Assembly (NCBI GenBank): GCA_911728455.2
Contig: OU452227.1
Location: forward strand, 11,565,110 to 11,629,109
Length of the DNA: 64,000 nucleotides
Direction: 5' to 3'
Origin: Marthasterias glacialis
Taxonomy: Eukaryota; Echinodermata; Asteroidea; Forcipulatida; Asteriidae
This document shows positions 11,738-24,700 of this stretch, piece by piece. The notes under the pieces are model-generated. The model was not told the DNA's origin. It made no database searches and worked only from the letters and a program-made list of their open reading frames with translations. Positions within the stretch are counted from its first letter, which is position 1, and each line of letters starts with the position of its first letter. The position numbers and the translations under genes were made by a program.

Positions 11738-11906
11738 TGTGCCCAATTGCACACAGCTGCTCAAGCAGACACAGGTGGTATTAAAGCAAAAGTAACCAGG
11801 ATACCAGTTACAAACGCTTCATTGACACGTTTTTTTTTTGGTTGGTAACATTTTCCTGGTTAGCAAAATAATGTTGTGCTTAAACAGCTTTATGAAATTG
11901 TGCCCA
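11738..11906. mobile_element. Short MITE, GGGCCCAATTTCAT family
   Basis: Left end TGCCCAATTGCACACAGCTG CTCAAGCA; right end TGCTTAAACAGCTTTATGAA ATTGTGCCC. The two are imperfect inverted repeats about 170 bp apart and share the family signature seen at 63,437. Confidence 0.5.
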
Positions 11907-13721
11907 TTATAGTTTGCAGCATTTCAAACTGAGGTAATTCCCAGAATTGTACATTTACCGCTTTCAGATTTAAATCCAATTTGTTTTCCTGATATATACT
12001 TCTACACTTATAACATAACTTAATATTTGTCCATTTTGAGCATTAACTAAACACTTGAAAACGAAAGGTAGAAGAGAGACACATTATTAATTTCCATACA
12101 GCAGTGTCTCCTGCAGCTTATCATAAAGAGTTCAGGTAGGAACTATTTTCTTGGCACAGCCTAGAATATTCCAACAGCATTTAGCACACGGTTTTACAAT
12201 TAATATACACCAAAATAAAAAAAGTATACATAGTTAACAACATGCTTCAGTAATGCCCATAATGTGATCAGTTATCAGAAATTACATACACTTAAGGGTT
12301 TACAGTAGAAAGGACAAGAAATGTTTGACCACCTCTGTTTGTTCAACATCTACACTATATGACAGAGGAATAGTAATTGCATAAGAATTCAAAAATGTTG
12401 CACAATCTATCTAGATTTGCTGTTGCAGCATGATCATTGCTCTTTTGAGTTGTAATAGAAAACAATGAGTCATTGGAGTAACAAAATCGGAGGCTTTCTC
12501 TTAAAGACCACCAGGACAAACTCTTTCAAGTACTGAGATGTTTAAACCTTTGCTCAGAAAGAGTTTAGATTGATCTTTAAAGATGATTATAAATCTCAGT
12601 TGCTGAGCAAGGTGTGGGTCACAATACAACTCACTATGGCAGTACTGACAACCTGTCTTAAGATGATTCTTAGTGTCTTGCCGAATCGAGCCCAGCTGTC
12701 TCTTTTAAAGCCACCTAAAATCTACAGAGATACAACACAAAAAACAAAGAAGTAAAAATCACAAACTAAATTATCAACTAATTCCTTTTAACCAACAAAT
12801 GCCATTGAAGAACTTCATGAAATTGGTATATTTACACATTTTAGAAACTGATCTTTACCAAGTCTGTCACCTGGTACATTTCTTCTTTGGTAACTAAAGA
12901 AATACAGAAAAATTGTTTTACAGAATGTTTTAAATAAGAACATGTCAAGGTTATCAACTATGGGTTCATGCGTTGAGCTCCCACTTATACAAACTGGAAA
13001 GAAGGGAAAAAACACCATTCACAAAGTAATGAGGTACACGGTGACTTTGGTGTCTTTTGTATGCAATTGTTTACAGTAACATTGTTTATGAACAAAGGAA
13101 TGATGAAGTACAGAACATAGAAAATAAAATGAAGTAAAATAATAAAAGGATTTAAAACAAGATACTAACTGAAAACAGATATTAAAACTGTTACTTAGTT
13201 TTAAACTAATTTGTCCATAACCAAAGATTTAATTGAACTTTACAATGAGAGATGTTTTAAAAACTGAGTTTTTTAATCTTGAAGATCATAACATTGTTTA
13301 ATAATTGTTTTTCTTACATGTACCACCACATCTTTGATGGGGAAGTACACAAATAATAGGTAGTTACTTTATTTACACAGAAATATGGCACAGTTAATTG
13401 AAAAATCTTATCTGCATGCTATTTACAAAGATGAAATTATTTGTTGTTTTCTCCTAAAATTGATCTAACAAAATTATTCACACAATGTACAAATATCCAT
13501 GGGTGTAGGAATCCTGTAAATTTAGGCACAACAGATCTCATGAATTAAGGCCAATTGAAAATTATGAGTTTGTAAAGTGTCCTTTGCCCTTTGTCTTGAT
13601 GACGAGTCTGACATATTAAAAGCCAGTTAAATAGACCTTTTGCATTGACTTAATTAACAGAGGTGACACAATGATAAAACAGTGCCCAGGGAAAGGCACA
13701 GGTATTGTACATCTGACGCAC

Positions 13722-14436
13722 AGGTTGGGCCAATGGGTGCATAGGTTGGGCCAATGGCGCACAATTTGGAACATTAGGCATATATACATGTAGGTTGGGC
13801 CACAAAAGGGTGCACAGGTTGGGCCAATGGGTGCATAGGTTTAATAGGCCAATGAGCACACAAGTTGGGCCAATGGGGGCACAGGTTGAGCAAGTAGGTG
13901 TATAAGTTTAATAGGCCAATGAGCACAGGTTGGGCCAATGGGTGCACAGAATGGGCCAATGGGTGACCAGGTTGGGCCAATGGGTGCACGGGTTGGGCCA
14001 ATGGGTGCACTGGTTGGGCCAATGGGTGCACGGGTTGGGCCAATGGGTGCATGGATTGGGCCAATGGGTGCACAGGTTGGGCCAATGGGTGCACAGAATG
14101 GGCCAATGGGTGCACAGGTTGGTCCAATGGGTGCACAGGTTGGGCCAATGGGTGCACAGGTTGGGCCAATGGGTGCACGGGTTGGGCCAATGGGTGCATG
14201 GATTGGGCCAATGGGTGCACAGGTTGGGCCAATGGGTGCACAGGCTGGGCCAATGGGTGCACAGGTTGGGCCAATGGGTGCACAGGTTGGGCCAATGGGT
14301 GCACACTGCACAGGCTGGGCCAATGGGTGCACAGGTTGGGCCAATGGGTGCAAAGGTTGGGCCAATGGGTGCACAGGTTGGGCCAATGGGTGCACAGGTT
14401 GGGCCAATGGGTGCACAGGTTGGGCCAATGAACAAC
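13722..14436. repeat. 21-bp minisatellite, about 30 copies
   Basis: The unit is GGGTGCACAG then GTTGGGCCAAT, with single-base variants (ATGGATTGG, CGGGTTGG, AGAATGGG). The left end (13,722-13,930) is degenerate and interrupted; the right two thirds is highly regular, with one short irregular unit near 14,306. Because 21 is a multiple of 3, long stop-free frames appear in several frames of both strands (126-208 codons, repeating GQWVHRL, GPMGAQV, WANGCTG or APIGPTC). These are by-products of the repeat and not proteins. Every unit carries one CCAAT pentamer. Confidence 0.97.
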
Positions 14437-15550
14437 CTCCTTTTAACCTCTTTGAGAGGACATACACCCTAGTCCAGTGATGTCATATGCACAAGGTCTA
14501 CTTGCATCATGTTTGGTAAACTGACTTATTTGACCACAAGCATACACTCGTATTTTAAATTCCACAGTTATAATAATAATAAGTGGGCAGCTGAGTAATT
14601 TGAGTTGCAATTTATATTTAGAACCTGGAGGTAGTGTGGCAAGTTTCTTAAACTGAAAACAGAATTATAAATGCAAAAATACATACCTGACATCAAGTAC
14701 TAATGGCTAGTTACGTTCCATTGACAGACACAGAGTAATACATGATATACTTGTACATGTGTTTAACTCTTCCCTATCAGTTGTCTTACATTGATAGAGG
14801 TTATCTTATCTAGTCTACCATCCACAAATACAAGATTATTTAATATTCCTTTGTCTTTTCTTATACCCTCACTCTTATTATGTCACCTTACATTTTTCAA
14901 TAGAAAAAGGTGACGTTCCGTGCCGTAACCAGGCACTTCCTGCCAAAACCCCTGACTGGATTTATTTGCTCATGAAATAGTTGAAAAATAAAGGTTTTTA
15001 AATAACACCTAATTTTGGCTGGATTTGAAGTGTTTCTCAAAATAAAGAATGTCACATCACACTAATATCAAGGCAGATGTTTCAGTTGTCTTCACTTTTA
15101 ATGCTATTTCACTATTTATGGGAGGTGGGTGATTTTGGCATGGAGTTACAAATAGTTTTAACTTCACTGGAATGGAAAGACCTTCCACATCAATGTCAAA
15201 TCCTGTGAATCCCAAGATGCAGTTATGTTGTTATATATTACAGGAAGCCATCTTGTTTTTGTTTTTTTCTTTGACCAGGTAACCAAACTGAGGCAGGAAT
15301 GAACTAAAATAGTCTGGTGCAGTAGCCATTTTGATTATAGGAAACCAGGGGCCCAATGTCATGAAACTGCTAAGCAAGAAAAATCAGGGCACCAGCTGCG
15401 ACAGTGCGAAATATATGGCATTTTGAAGAGTTACCGGTTTCTGCTAAGCAAGATGGTTTTTGTTTGTTCAAACCAGCATCAAATAATTTGGTCAGACCAA
15501 GACAAATTTGCTTTGTAGAATATGAAAAAAGTCTAGCACTTCTTTAAACG
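14437..15550. other. 3' flank of EEF2K, no gene seen
   Basis: AT-rich sequence. On the minus strand it includes the probable end of the EEF2K transcript: TTTATT at 14,961-14,966 is an AATAAA polyadenylation signal on that strand, and ATTAAA occurs near 15,097. At 15,349-15,380 there is one GGGGCCCAATGTCATGAAAC-type MITE end without a partner. Confidence 0.5.
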
Positions 15551-15715
15551 CATAAAGTACTTGTTGGCTAGTCTACCTTTCACTGAGTATGCATCATGTA
15601 CATGTATGGTTTATGCTAATTCATCTTCTTCCTCATCTTCCACTTCTCAATAACATTCCTCAGCGAGCATGTAGTACTCGTTGGATAGTCTACCTTTCAC
15701 TGCGAGTGCATCTCG
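15551..15715 (-). repeat. Decayed tandem copies of the EEF2K terminal coding exon
   Basis: On the minus strand, 15,610-15,715 repeats the end of the last EEF2K exon (15,722-15,815), including the stretch coding GRLxNxYYMLAEECY and the acidic EDEEED tail. A second, shorter copy lies at 15,551-15,600. In the first copy the codon after AEECY has become TGA and the acidic tail is shortened, so it is not coding. Both copies lie after the EEF2K stop, inside the presumed 3' UTR. Confidence 0.85.
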
Positions 15716-15721
15716 TATGAT

Positions 15722-18700
15722 TTATGCTGAGTCATCTTCTTCCTCATCTTCTTCCATTTCTCCATAGCATTCCTCAGCAAGCATGTAGTACTTGTTGGCT
15801 AGTCTACCTTTCATGGCCTCCATAGCTGCTTCAGCCGCCTCATTGTACAAGTCGCCTATGGAGAAATAAATCGTTCTTAATAACTAATCATTCAGCAAAA
15901 CATGAGACTGTGTCAAACTCAATCAACCGTGACAAAGCACTCACCTGCTTTTTGTGAGTTCTTATCTAATCCAGATCCACCTGTTCTGTACATATTAGCT
16001 TGTTTGACCAATAGCTGATAGTTTGGGTCTTCACTCAGACAGTCAAATTCTCCATCCTCATCCTCCTTTAACATTGCAATAGCTTGCTGATACCAGTGTA
16101 CAGCCTCAGTCCACATTTTCTCCCTAAAAATACAAATTATTTAAAATATCGTTTGGAATTATCAGAACGGTTGGAAAGAAGTTGTATGTTGACTCAGTTC
16201 CGTAGATCATTACAGATGACATAGGCATACAAGAGGGTGGGGGGGGGGTCAGGGCAGTTGCCCCCCTCCCCAAAATCGGGCAAACAGTAGAAAACATTTG
16301 GATAAAGCAAGATAAAAAAGAAGAAAAATACTTGTTATTAGAAATTGGTACTTGTGTTTTTAATTGTGTGCTATTTTGGGCAAATCAACCCCTCTACCCC
16401 CTCAACCAAAGAGTCCCCATATGCCTAAATACGCCTTTTTTAAAGTATCATCAAGTTCAGTCTAGATGGAGAATAAGACTATAGAGGCTAGTCGAAACCC
16501 AAAGAAAAACAATATGGTTCTTGTTAAACCCATTTTGACAAATCCACTTCATTCACGGTGATAAAGCCATCATCCACAAGTTACTTATGTATGAATCCTC
16601 CATTATGCAAAGTCAGTTTGTTCAATGGAAGAGCTATTGGTATAACTGTCAAGCTAATCACCATTGACTGTGGTCAGTAATTGGATGGGAGACCTTTCCA
16701 TGTATTGTCATCGTTGGTGGCTTGTCTGGGGCATGATAGGGCTCCTTAACATTAAGCCCACTTTTTTCAGATGGGAGGTAAAACTGTAGGCCCTGTGCAT
16801 TGTGTAATGAACATACAACACCCAGGACACTTGTTGTGAAAGAGAAGGGGCTTGACCGGTGTTTCTGGATCAGCTGTATAATGTACCCTCTCAAATTATG
16901 TTTTGGAGTCAAGTTTAAGTAATGTGCATTTGAACATACTGATACGGAATTTGTGCAGTACAAACAAAAATGAATAAATTTAAAATTATATTATAATTAA
17001 TTCAAAGGCAACTATCTTTAATGTTGCAGTTAGAAGTATACTAACTTCATGAAAAATGTTTATGAAGTTACCTGTTAGACCCAAGCTTTGTTCCAGTCTC
17101 AAAAGCATTAGCCAAATAGATCATAGAAGCTCTATCACCAGCCTCGGCTGCCTGCTCCATTAAATCCAATCCCTCATTGATATTCTCTTCATTTTCCTGC
17201 TTCAATATTAATAAAGGCAAGTATATGTTAATAGCCTGTGCAAGACTGGCACGTAACTGAACACGGAAGCTACAGTGCGTGCTTTTTCCCCACTTATAAA
17301 GCAATGTACAAGGGAAACAAAGATAAACAGTTGTATCCACACAATACTTGCAGTGTCTCTACAACAGGTATACTAAATTCTAGGCCTATATCTTATGATT
17401 TATTGTTCTAAATATTAAAAAACTACAATCCATGGGCTGTTATACATCATAAATTACCACAATTTTTCAAAGGCAAACTAAAGTGGATCAACTTTCAAAG
17501 AGTGAAACAAAAAATAGTAGCAATGAAGTGTTTTTAGCATTACAAACAATGTTTAAAAACCTGAAAAAGAAAGGCAATGATGGCACCTTGTTAAATAATG
17601 GTAACAACTCCCTTAAAGGTGCAATACAGGATTGTATTCATCCAATTTATTTCCTATTTGTATCGGTTAAAAAGCTTACTGATTATGAAGTTCATACCAG
17701 TACCAATCTCCCATAGAAATATTTCTGTCTGAAATACTGTCAAAGTTGAGAAAATGGAATTTCAAGACCCAATTTTAATTTCGGTGTAACTATCGCAATT
17801 AAGGACATTGTGTTTACAAACGTGTGCACAGTTTTTCACTATTTTCTCCTGACGACGGATTAAGCCCAAATTTTCACAGGTTTGTTTTTTCATGTATATA
17901 TGAGTTTGTATATATGAGTCATTTATCACACAAAGTAAGAACACTACATTATCAGCTTTACCAAAGTGATAGATACATTAAAAACTATAAACTAAATGGG
18001 TGTTACTTCTTGTTCCATCCTAGCAGAGTCTTTCTCAAAGGCTCTCTTAAGGTTGAAATGAGAAGTCCTGAACAATGTGTTGCATTTCTAGGATTGGTCA
18101 CTTTGCTAATTCTATTTTGTTATTTGATTTTGAAACTTGATAACTTGGCTGAGCATTTGCCAGCATACTTACATCAACTGTGACAGTCTCAAGAACTGAA
18201 TGAGGCAAGTCCAGATAAATCTGAGAGAGTGCCAAGATTGCTTCCATGGTTCCACAATGAGAAGCCTGCTCCAGATGATAGAAGGCTGCTTGCATATTAC
18301 GATCTTCATAGTTTTCAACTAAGCGGCCAACATCGTGGTACTTGGCAAGATCCAAATGCACCTGAAAAAATTACTATTTGATTAATTTTTTTTTCAATCA
18401 TACACATCCTTAAAGAAGTCAAGTCTTCTTAACTATAATGCTTAGAACAATTGAAATGGATATGCACAATGCAATGTGTATAAAACTGTTACAATGTGTA
18501 TGTTGATAGAAAACTGCCTTTGATTCTCACACCAAGTTAGGTGTTGATATGCAAAGACCTTTTTAAGTTTTCACTCAGAACACATTTCTTTTGTTTTAGC
18601 CGTAATGACCTCAAAATTTTACCTAGAGGAGTCCAAAAACAATGTAAACTTCTGAAGGATCCAAAAAGACCAATCAACACACCAAGTTTGGAGTCGATAC

Positions 18701-21700
18701 GTCAAGTTCTTCTAAAGTTATCGCACAGACAACAATTTTGTTGTTTTAACCATATTGGCCTCGACATTTGACCTAAGGGATCCAAAAAAATGTAGATTTC
18801 TGAGGGATCCCAAGACCAATCCTTGCATCAAGTTTTGAGTTGATATGTCAAGTCCGTCTTGACTTATCACTCTGACAAAAGTCATTTTGTTTTAGCCATA
18901 CTGACCTTGACGTTTGACCTACATAGCCCAAACACCAATAGACTTGTGAGGGATCCCAAAACCAATCCACACACCAAATTTGGAGTTGATATCTCAAGTC
19001 CTTCTCAAGTTTTCACTCCGACCAAATTTCTTTTATTTTAGCCATAATGACCTTGACATTTGACCTACTAGGGGAGTTCAAAAACAATGTAGACTTCTGA
19101 GGGATCCCAAGACCAATCTACACACCAAATTTGGAGTTGATATGCCAAGTCTGTCTCAAGTTACAAGAGTTACCAATCTGACAATGAATGCACACATGTA
19201 CGCACCCACACCCACTCACACAATAATTGTTTTTTCCTTTGTCCCTGTACTTAATATTTACAAAAATTTCCTTGTGGAGCATTCCTCTCTTTAGAATTCC
19301 CCGGTGAATACCATTTATTCTTGTGCTTCCCTTTTGTTATAGGGCTCCACAGGGAGCCAATTCGAGCTTACACCCAAACAAGCCCACGGAAACACATGTC
19401 GGAAACAGTATGCCCCTTTGGTGGCTTCACCGACCACGGGGCCTCAACAAAATAAAAATTGGGGGTGGGTTTTTTTTTTTTTGTAAAAAAATTCCAGAAC
19501 ATTAACTTTGTGGAGAAGTCTCATCCCTGTAAGATATTAAAAAAGATACTACCTGTCCAAGTACAGATCCTCCCATTTTCCTCTTCATATCCAACCTCGC
19601 CCTCATAGCTACTTCAACATGCACCGAGGATGCCTTGTGAGTCTTATTCCTCATCATGGCTTGCCGTTCCTCCTCCTAGATGAAAAGACAATGTGAGAAG
19701 AAATAAACCTATCATTCATTCATACTTTGTGATGGGAATTTCCATCAAGTGTGCTGTGCATGATAAACCATAGATTTTGCTATAGGCAGAGAGTTTCAGC
19801 TGAGCTTTTTTTCTTTTCCCAACCCTGTTACTCTTGCTAACTTTTTCCAGCCAGAATGAAAAGACAATGTGAGAAGAAATAAACCGATCATTCATTGATA
19901 CTTTGTGATGGGAATTTCCATTTAGTGCTCTGAGCATGATAAACCATAGATACTGCTGACAATGACTGATGAAGAATTTATTTAAGCTATAGGCAGAGAG
20001 TTTTAACTGAATTTTTTTCTTCTACCAACCCTGTTACTCTTGCTAACTTTTTCCAGCTAGTTGCCCAACCATTTGAAACTTCTCAACTGCAAGGGTTGTT
20101 TGTGGTGGCAGAACGGTGCATAGAATACTTGTGTACATGTGAGAACTGTGTAAATGCATTCACCACATGATATCGTATTGCCATGATTGCAGGCATGCAT
20201 AGTTTACCTATCATTCAATACCACAGTGGGTAGTATTGAACGGTCAGACGGTAGAATGGTTGACTGCGTAGATCTACATGTATGTTTTTACCACATGAAA
20301 TCATCAGAATAACTACGATAGCTTAGCATCAAATTTATTAGTAATTAATTACACCACACAGCTTTTCAAATGCATGTATAGGTGTCATTTTTTACAACCA
20401 TTTCATTAACCCTAACAATCCCTATTCCATCAAACTCTAACAGCAGGTTTTGTTGGATTTTGTTGGACTGGGGACTGCATGAGTAAACTGATTATGCTTT
20501 ACATGGGTTCAGGCATACCACCATAATCAGAGTAACACAGTTTGGGTGTTGAGTTACCACATGGTGTTGGAATTTGTTAGAGTGGGGAAGGATCCTAGTA
20601 AATCGTTCAAGGGAGTTCGGGTTAAGGCAAATTTGACAATCTACAATTTCCATACTTTTTTCCGGCTGGTAACTCAAAGGGATTAACAAGAATAATTGAA
20701 ATAATAAACTGCACATGTAGCTTACAATTTCTGTAAGACTTAAAAGTGATACTTGGTGGTGACTACATGTCTATGTATACAACAGAATGTACACAATATG
20801 ACTGTTCTAAACGTGCATGAGATGTGATAAATAAACAAAGCAAAGATGTCCACTTGTTGTGAAAGTTTCTATAAAATCAAGTTTCTACTAACATCACAAA
20901 TCTAAAAACTTCAAATCAAAATGTATTGATACTAAGAAATGTGACATTAAAACCACTGAAAACAAAAATACTTCCTAGAAAGTATCTACTCCCACCACAA
21001 CAAATTATGCCCAGACGTCTGCAATTTAGACATTAAGCCGTAACTCATAGTATCACTAATGCGGAATGTTTTTTGTGGATTTTCTAGGCTTTTCTACATG
21101 TACATTTTCTCTAAAATAGCCACTTTAATGTGAAAGAAAAGAGGGTTGCATAATTTTACAAATCTCCATCTAAATCTGCTAATCCACTTCACTATAGCCA
21201 ATTTCAAGAAGCCACAACTGATGCAAGAAACTATGACTGAACTATTCAAGATCTAAAACAGTTTTACATGTGTGTGTGGGGAGTGTCTAGCTGTTGAAAC
21301 CAAGGACTTTTACAATCGTGATTCAGGTGTTTTGACCGAGTGAGAATATCTTCGCTTTGTTTTTGTATACAAGACAAATGGAGACTTCGCTATAAAAATT
21401 TAAGTCTAAACAATGGGAGAACAAAGTCCTCGATTTACCAGGTCAACAAGCATGTCTGTGTGTTTGCGTGTCTAGCTGTGACACCAAGGACTCAAACAAA
21501 AGGGACTCGGGGGTGTTTTGACAGACGGAAGACATGCTCGTTCGATTTTGTGTGCAAAACCAATGGGGATGTTACTAATAAAAACTAGGTCCAAACAATG
21601 GGAGAACAAGGAGAAGTCCTCGATTCACCAGGTCGACAATTGTGTGTTTGTGAGCTTGTTGTGTTGTCATTAGCCTTAGAGAAAGACTGGAAGCTAGGGT

Positions 21701-24700
21701 TGGAGCATTGGGCCATAACCACTTTTGTATGCACAGCACAGGTCATTTTTGAAAAGAAACACATGTAAGTACTTTGCAACCTACATGTGTTTCTTTTCTA
21801 GTTACAATGTAAGTATTTTTTTTTCTAGTCTACTCACAAAAACCAATCTTCATTCAAAAGAAAAATCATGGAAACATACATGTACATGTATCACAATGAT
21901 ACAAGCAGAACACAGAGCTTGACATTTTCTTAATATTAATTTTGCGATTTGCCCCCAATGGACCCGCCTGATGCTAGCATGTACATGTAGCTTGTACATA
22001 TGGGAACGCCCCTGTACAATTTGTAAAAGCACCTTAAGCAAAGCTCAGATTTTTTCCCCTTATGGTTAGTATTTAAGCAAATTCGAAATTTCAGTTTCTG
22101 TTATACATGTATTAATTCCCCCAAATCAACCAACACAAAGCTTCATACCAAAAGCCTGATGCGAAAAAAGTGCCTCCAAAAGAGTTTAGAATAGCGCAGT
22201 GTTATATAACAGAAAAAGGAAAATCAGGTTGTCTGAAATATTAAAAACAAATATTAAAAACTTGTAACTAATGTACATACATGACATAGCACCATGTACA
22301 GTATAACTCACTTTGTCTGAAGACCCTGCGTCCTATACAGCCCAAATGAAAGACAACACCAAGAAGTAGTTACTTAGAGAACTTGAAACTAAAGTATCAG
22401 GGTTTGTCCTTCTAAATCAAATTCAAATTCAGAAAGTATTATAAGTTTTCGGGGCAAATGATTCGGAGCCTTTGGTTCATGGGTATACGGGCACAGGGTT
22501 TGGTAGATGGGTACAGGGTTTATGATAAATGGGAACAAGATTTGGTAAATGGGTACAGGATGCATGTATGGTAAATATGGGTGCTGGGCTTACGGTAAAT
22601 GGTACAGGTTTTATGGTAAATGGGCACAGGATATCTGGTGTATGGGATCGGTACATGAGAACAGGGTCTGGGGTAAATGGGTACAGGGGTTTCTGGCACA
22701 TGGGACTGGTACATGAGGACAGGGTTTGGGGTAAACAGGTACAGGGTAAATGGGATTGGTACCTGAGGACAGGGTTTGGGGTAAATGAGTACATGGTTTA
22801 TGATAAATAGGACTGGTACATGAGGACAGGGTTTGGGGTATTAAAACGGGTACAGGGTTTATGATATATGGAACTGGTACTTGAGGACAGGGTTTGGGGT
22901 AATACAGTGAAGATTCCTGACTTACTCTGGTCATAGTATCACTATCAGATTCACTCCGAACCCTTGATGGATCCCCTTCAGAGTCATGCCTTCGTCGATG
23001 CGACGGGAAGAAATGATCCCTGAGATACATATTATCCTTAGGTGACATACTGACATCATCTGGAGAGGACGCAATCTCGTAAGACACTGAAGGAGTAACA
23101 TCAGGCGATAAAGATTCGGTAGAACACTCTGAGATTGACCTCTCCAAGATGACATACTTAGTCACGTCCAAGGGTGAGATGGATGGGCGGTGACGAGGAC
23201 GCAAGACGTTATTCTCGGTTCCACGCACATGTGTAGAAGATCTCCGCTTTAAGATTGGGACATGGAAAGTTATCACTTTAACACCAAAGTTGACAATGTA
23301 TCAATAATGTTCAAATTTTTGCTTTAAGCTCAGAGAAAGTGGTTAATTTTCAATGCTTACCAAATCAAACCAGAACAAAAATCTACACGAGTACCTTCCT
23401 TACAGCTAAGCTGCATTCTATAACTGCATTCAGAGACCCCACCCCCTCGCCCCATGATCAACTCACCTGTCTGGTAACCAGACTTTCATGATCAGCTACT
23501 TCACTTGGATGAAGGTCAAACGGGGTGAGACTAAGCCCATGGCAGATCTCGTTACAGGCATGTGAAGCAAAGAATAATGCCATGCCACGAGTCCCTAGAT
23601 TACCTTCATTATACTCGGTGCCTGTGGCTGTGTGGATCTGCGGATCTGTGTACAAGTCTCCTACCCCTGGAAAAAATCATCAAGAGGATTGTTATTAAGA
23701 GAGGTTTTGGTTAATATCAATAGACCGATCCATTAAGCCCCCGCCTACTAACATATTGCCCAATTACAGCCTTGACAAAGCCACTGAAAGTCTGACAAAA
23801 GTCCAACACGTTAAAATCCCATCAGAAAAGTAAACAAACTGCCGCCATTGTTCTGACACACAACAGCACACACAACTGTACTAACTTTTGTTTTGTTTTA
23901 ATTTTTTTCGTATAGATGGTGGTGCAAATCCCACAGCAGTGTTCCTTGTACATCATACATGTAAATGTCAGCTTTCAATTTGGAATTCAATATAACCTTT
24001 GAAATCTAGTTCAATTGGTATCTAGTTCATATCTATTGTTTCTTGGCACAAAGCCCTGGCAATTGAAGAAGGTGAACTTGGTGAAAGGGGGAGTTTTTTG
24101 TTGTTTTTGTTTTGAATCTGATATGAAGATGTAGGTCAGTATGCTCACCTTGAATGTCAACAACGATCAACTTATGCCCAGACCTCTCAAATGTGAAGTG
24201 ACTGAAGGCCTGTAATGTGAAATCAAGTTAGGCATTAACCAGATGTACATATCAATCAATTACACCATCTGTCCTGTCAACATCAACAACTCACAACATT
24301 GGACTTTGGGTAGTAACCAATTACATGTAGTACTCGCAGTTACAACGACTGCTTACACTGGAGTCTAGGTACACTTTGTTCTTAGTAAACAATATTCATG
24401 TTTCCCAGACTATTAAGTAAACTAGAACTAAAACAATTCAGCTGAAGTAATATGTATCGTGCACAGATGCAATGCAAAATTGCCAATACAAATGCATTGG
24501 GTCAAAGCAACGATACGTGGAATAACAAACTAAAATTAATACAAGGTAAAACAAAAATGCTTGTTATTCAAATTTCTTCCCTTATATCAATGTACATAAG
24601 CATGGTATACTCAGTGCTTTTAAAGTCTTGTGGGCATGGTGGGGGGATATACAGTATTAACAAAATCTTTAAAACCACTCTAGAAACAAAATTCAGTGCA

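Larger units (their letters stand above)
10099..13720. other. Intergenic region between TSSK-like and EEF2K genes (left part)
   Basis: AT-rich DNA without a convincing gene on either strand. It contains two MITE-like elements (10,688 and 11,738) and an AATAAA at about 10,945 that could serve the kinase gene, though nearer sites may be used. Short open frames (for example 10,337-10,789 minus) carry no domain I recognise and overlap repeats. Confidence 0.6.

Noticed and set aside
13774..14480. Long open frames on both strands (126-208 codons) with HPLAQPV, APIGPTC, GQWVHRL or GPMGAQV repeats
   Set aside because: They are produced in several frames by a 21-bp (7-codon) tandem repeat and have no independent coding signal.
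22611..22925. Minus-strand open frame continuing from the EEF2K exon into YPKPCPQVP-type residues
   Set aside because: It reads through the donor at 22,925 into a minisatellite; splicing to 19,675 gives the conserved protein.
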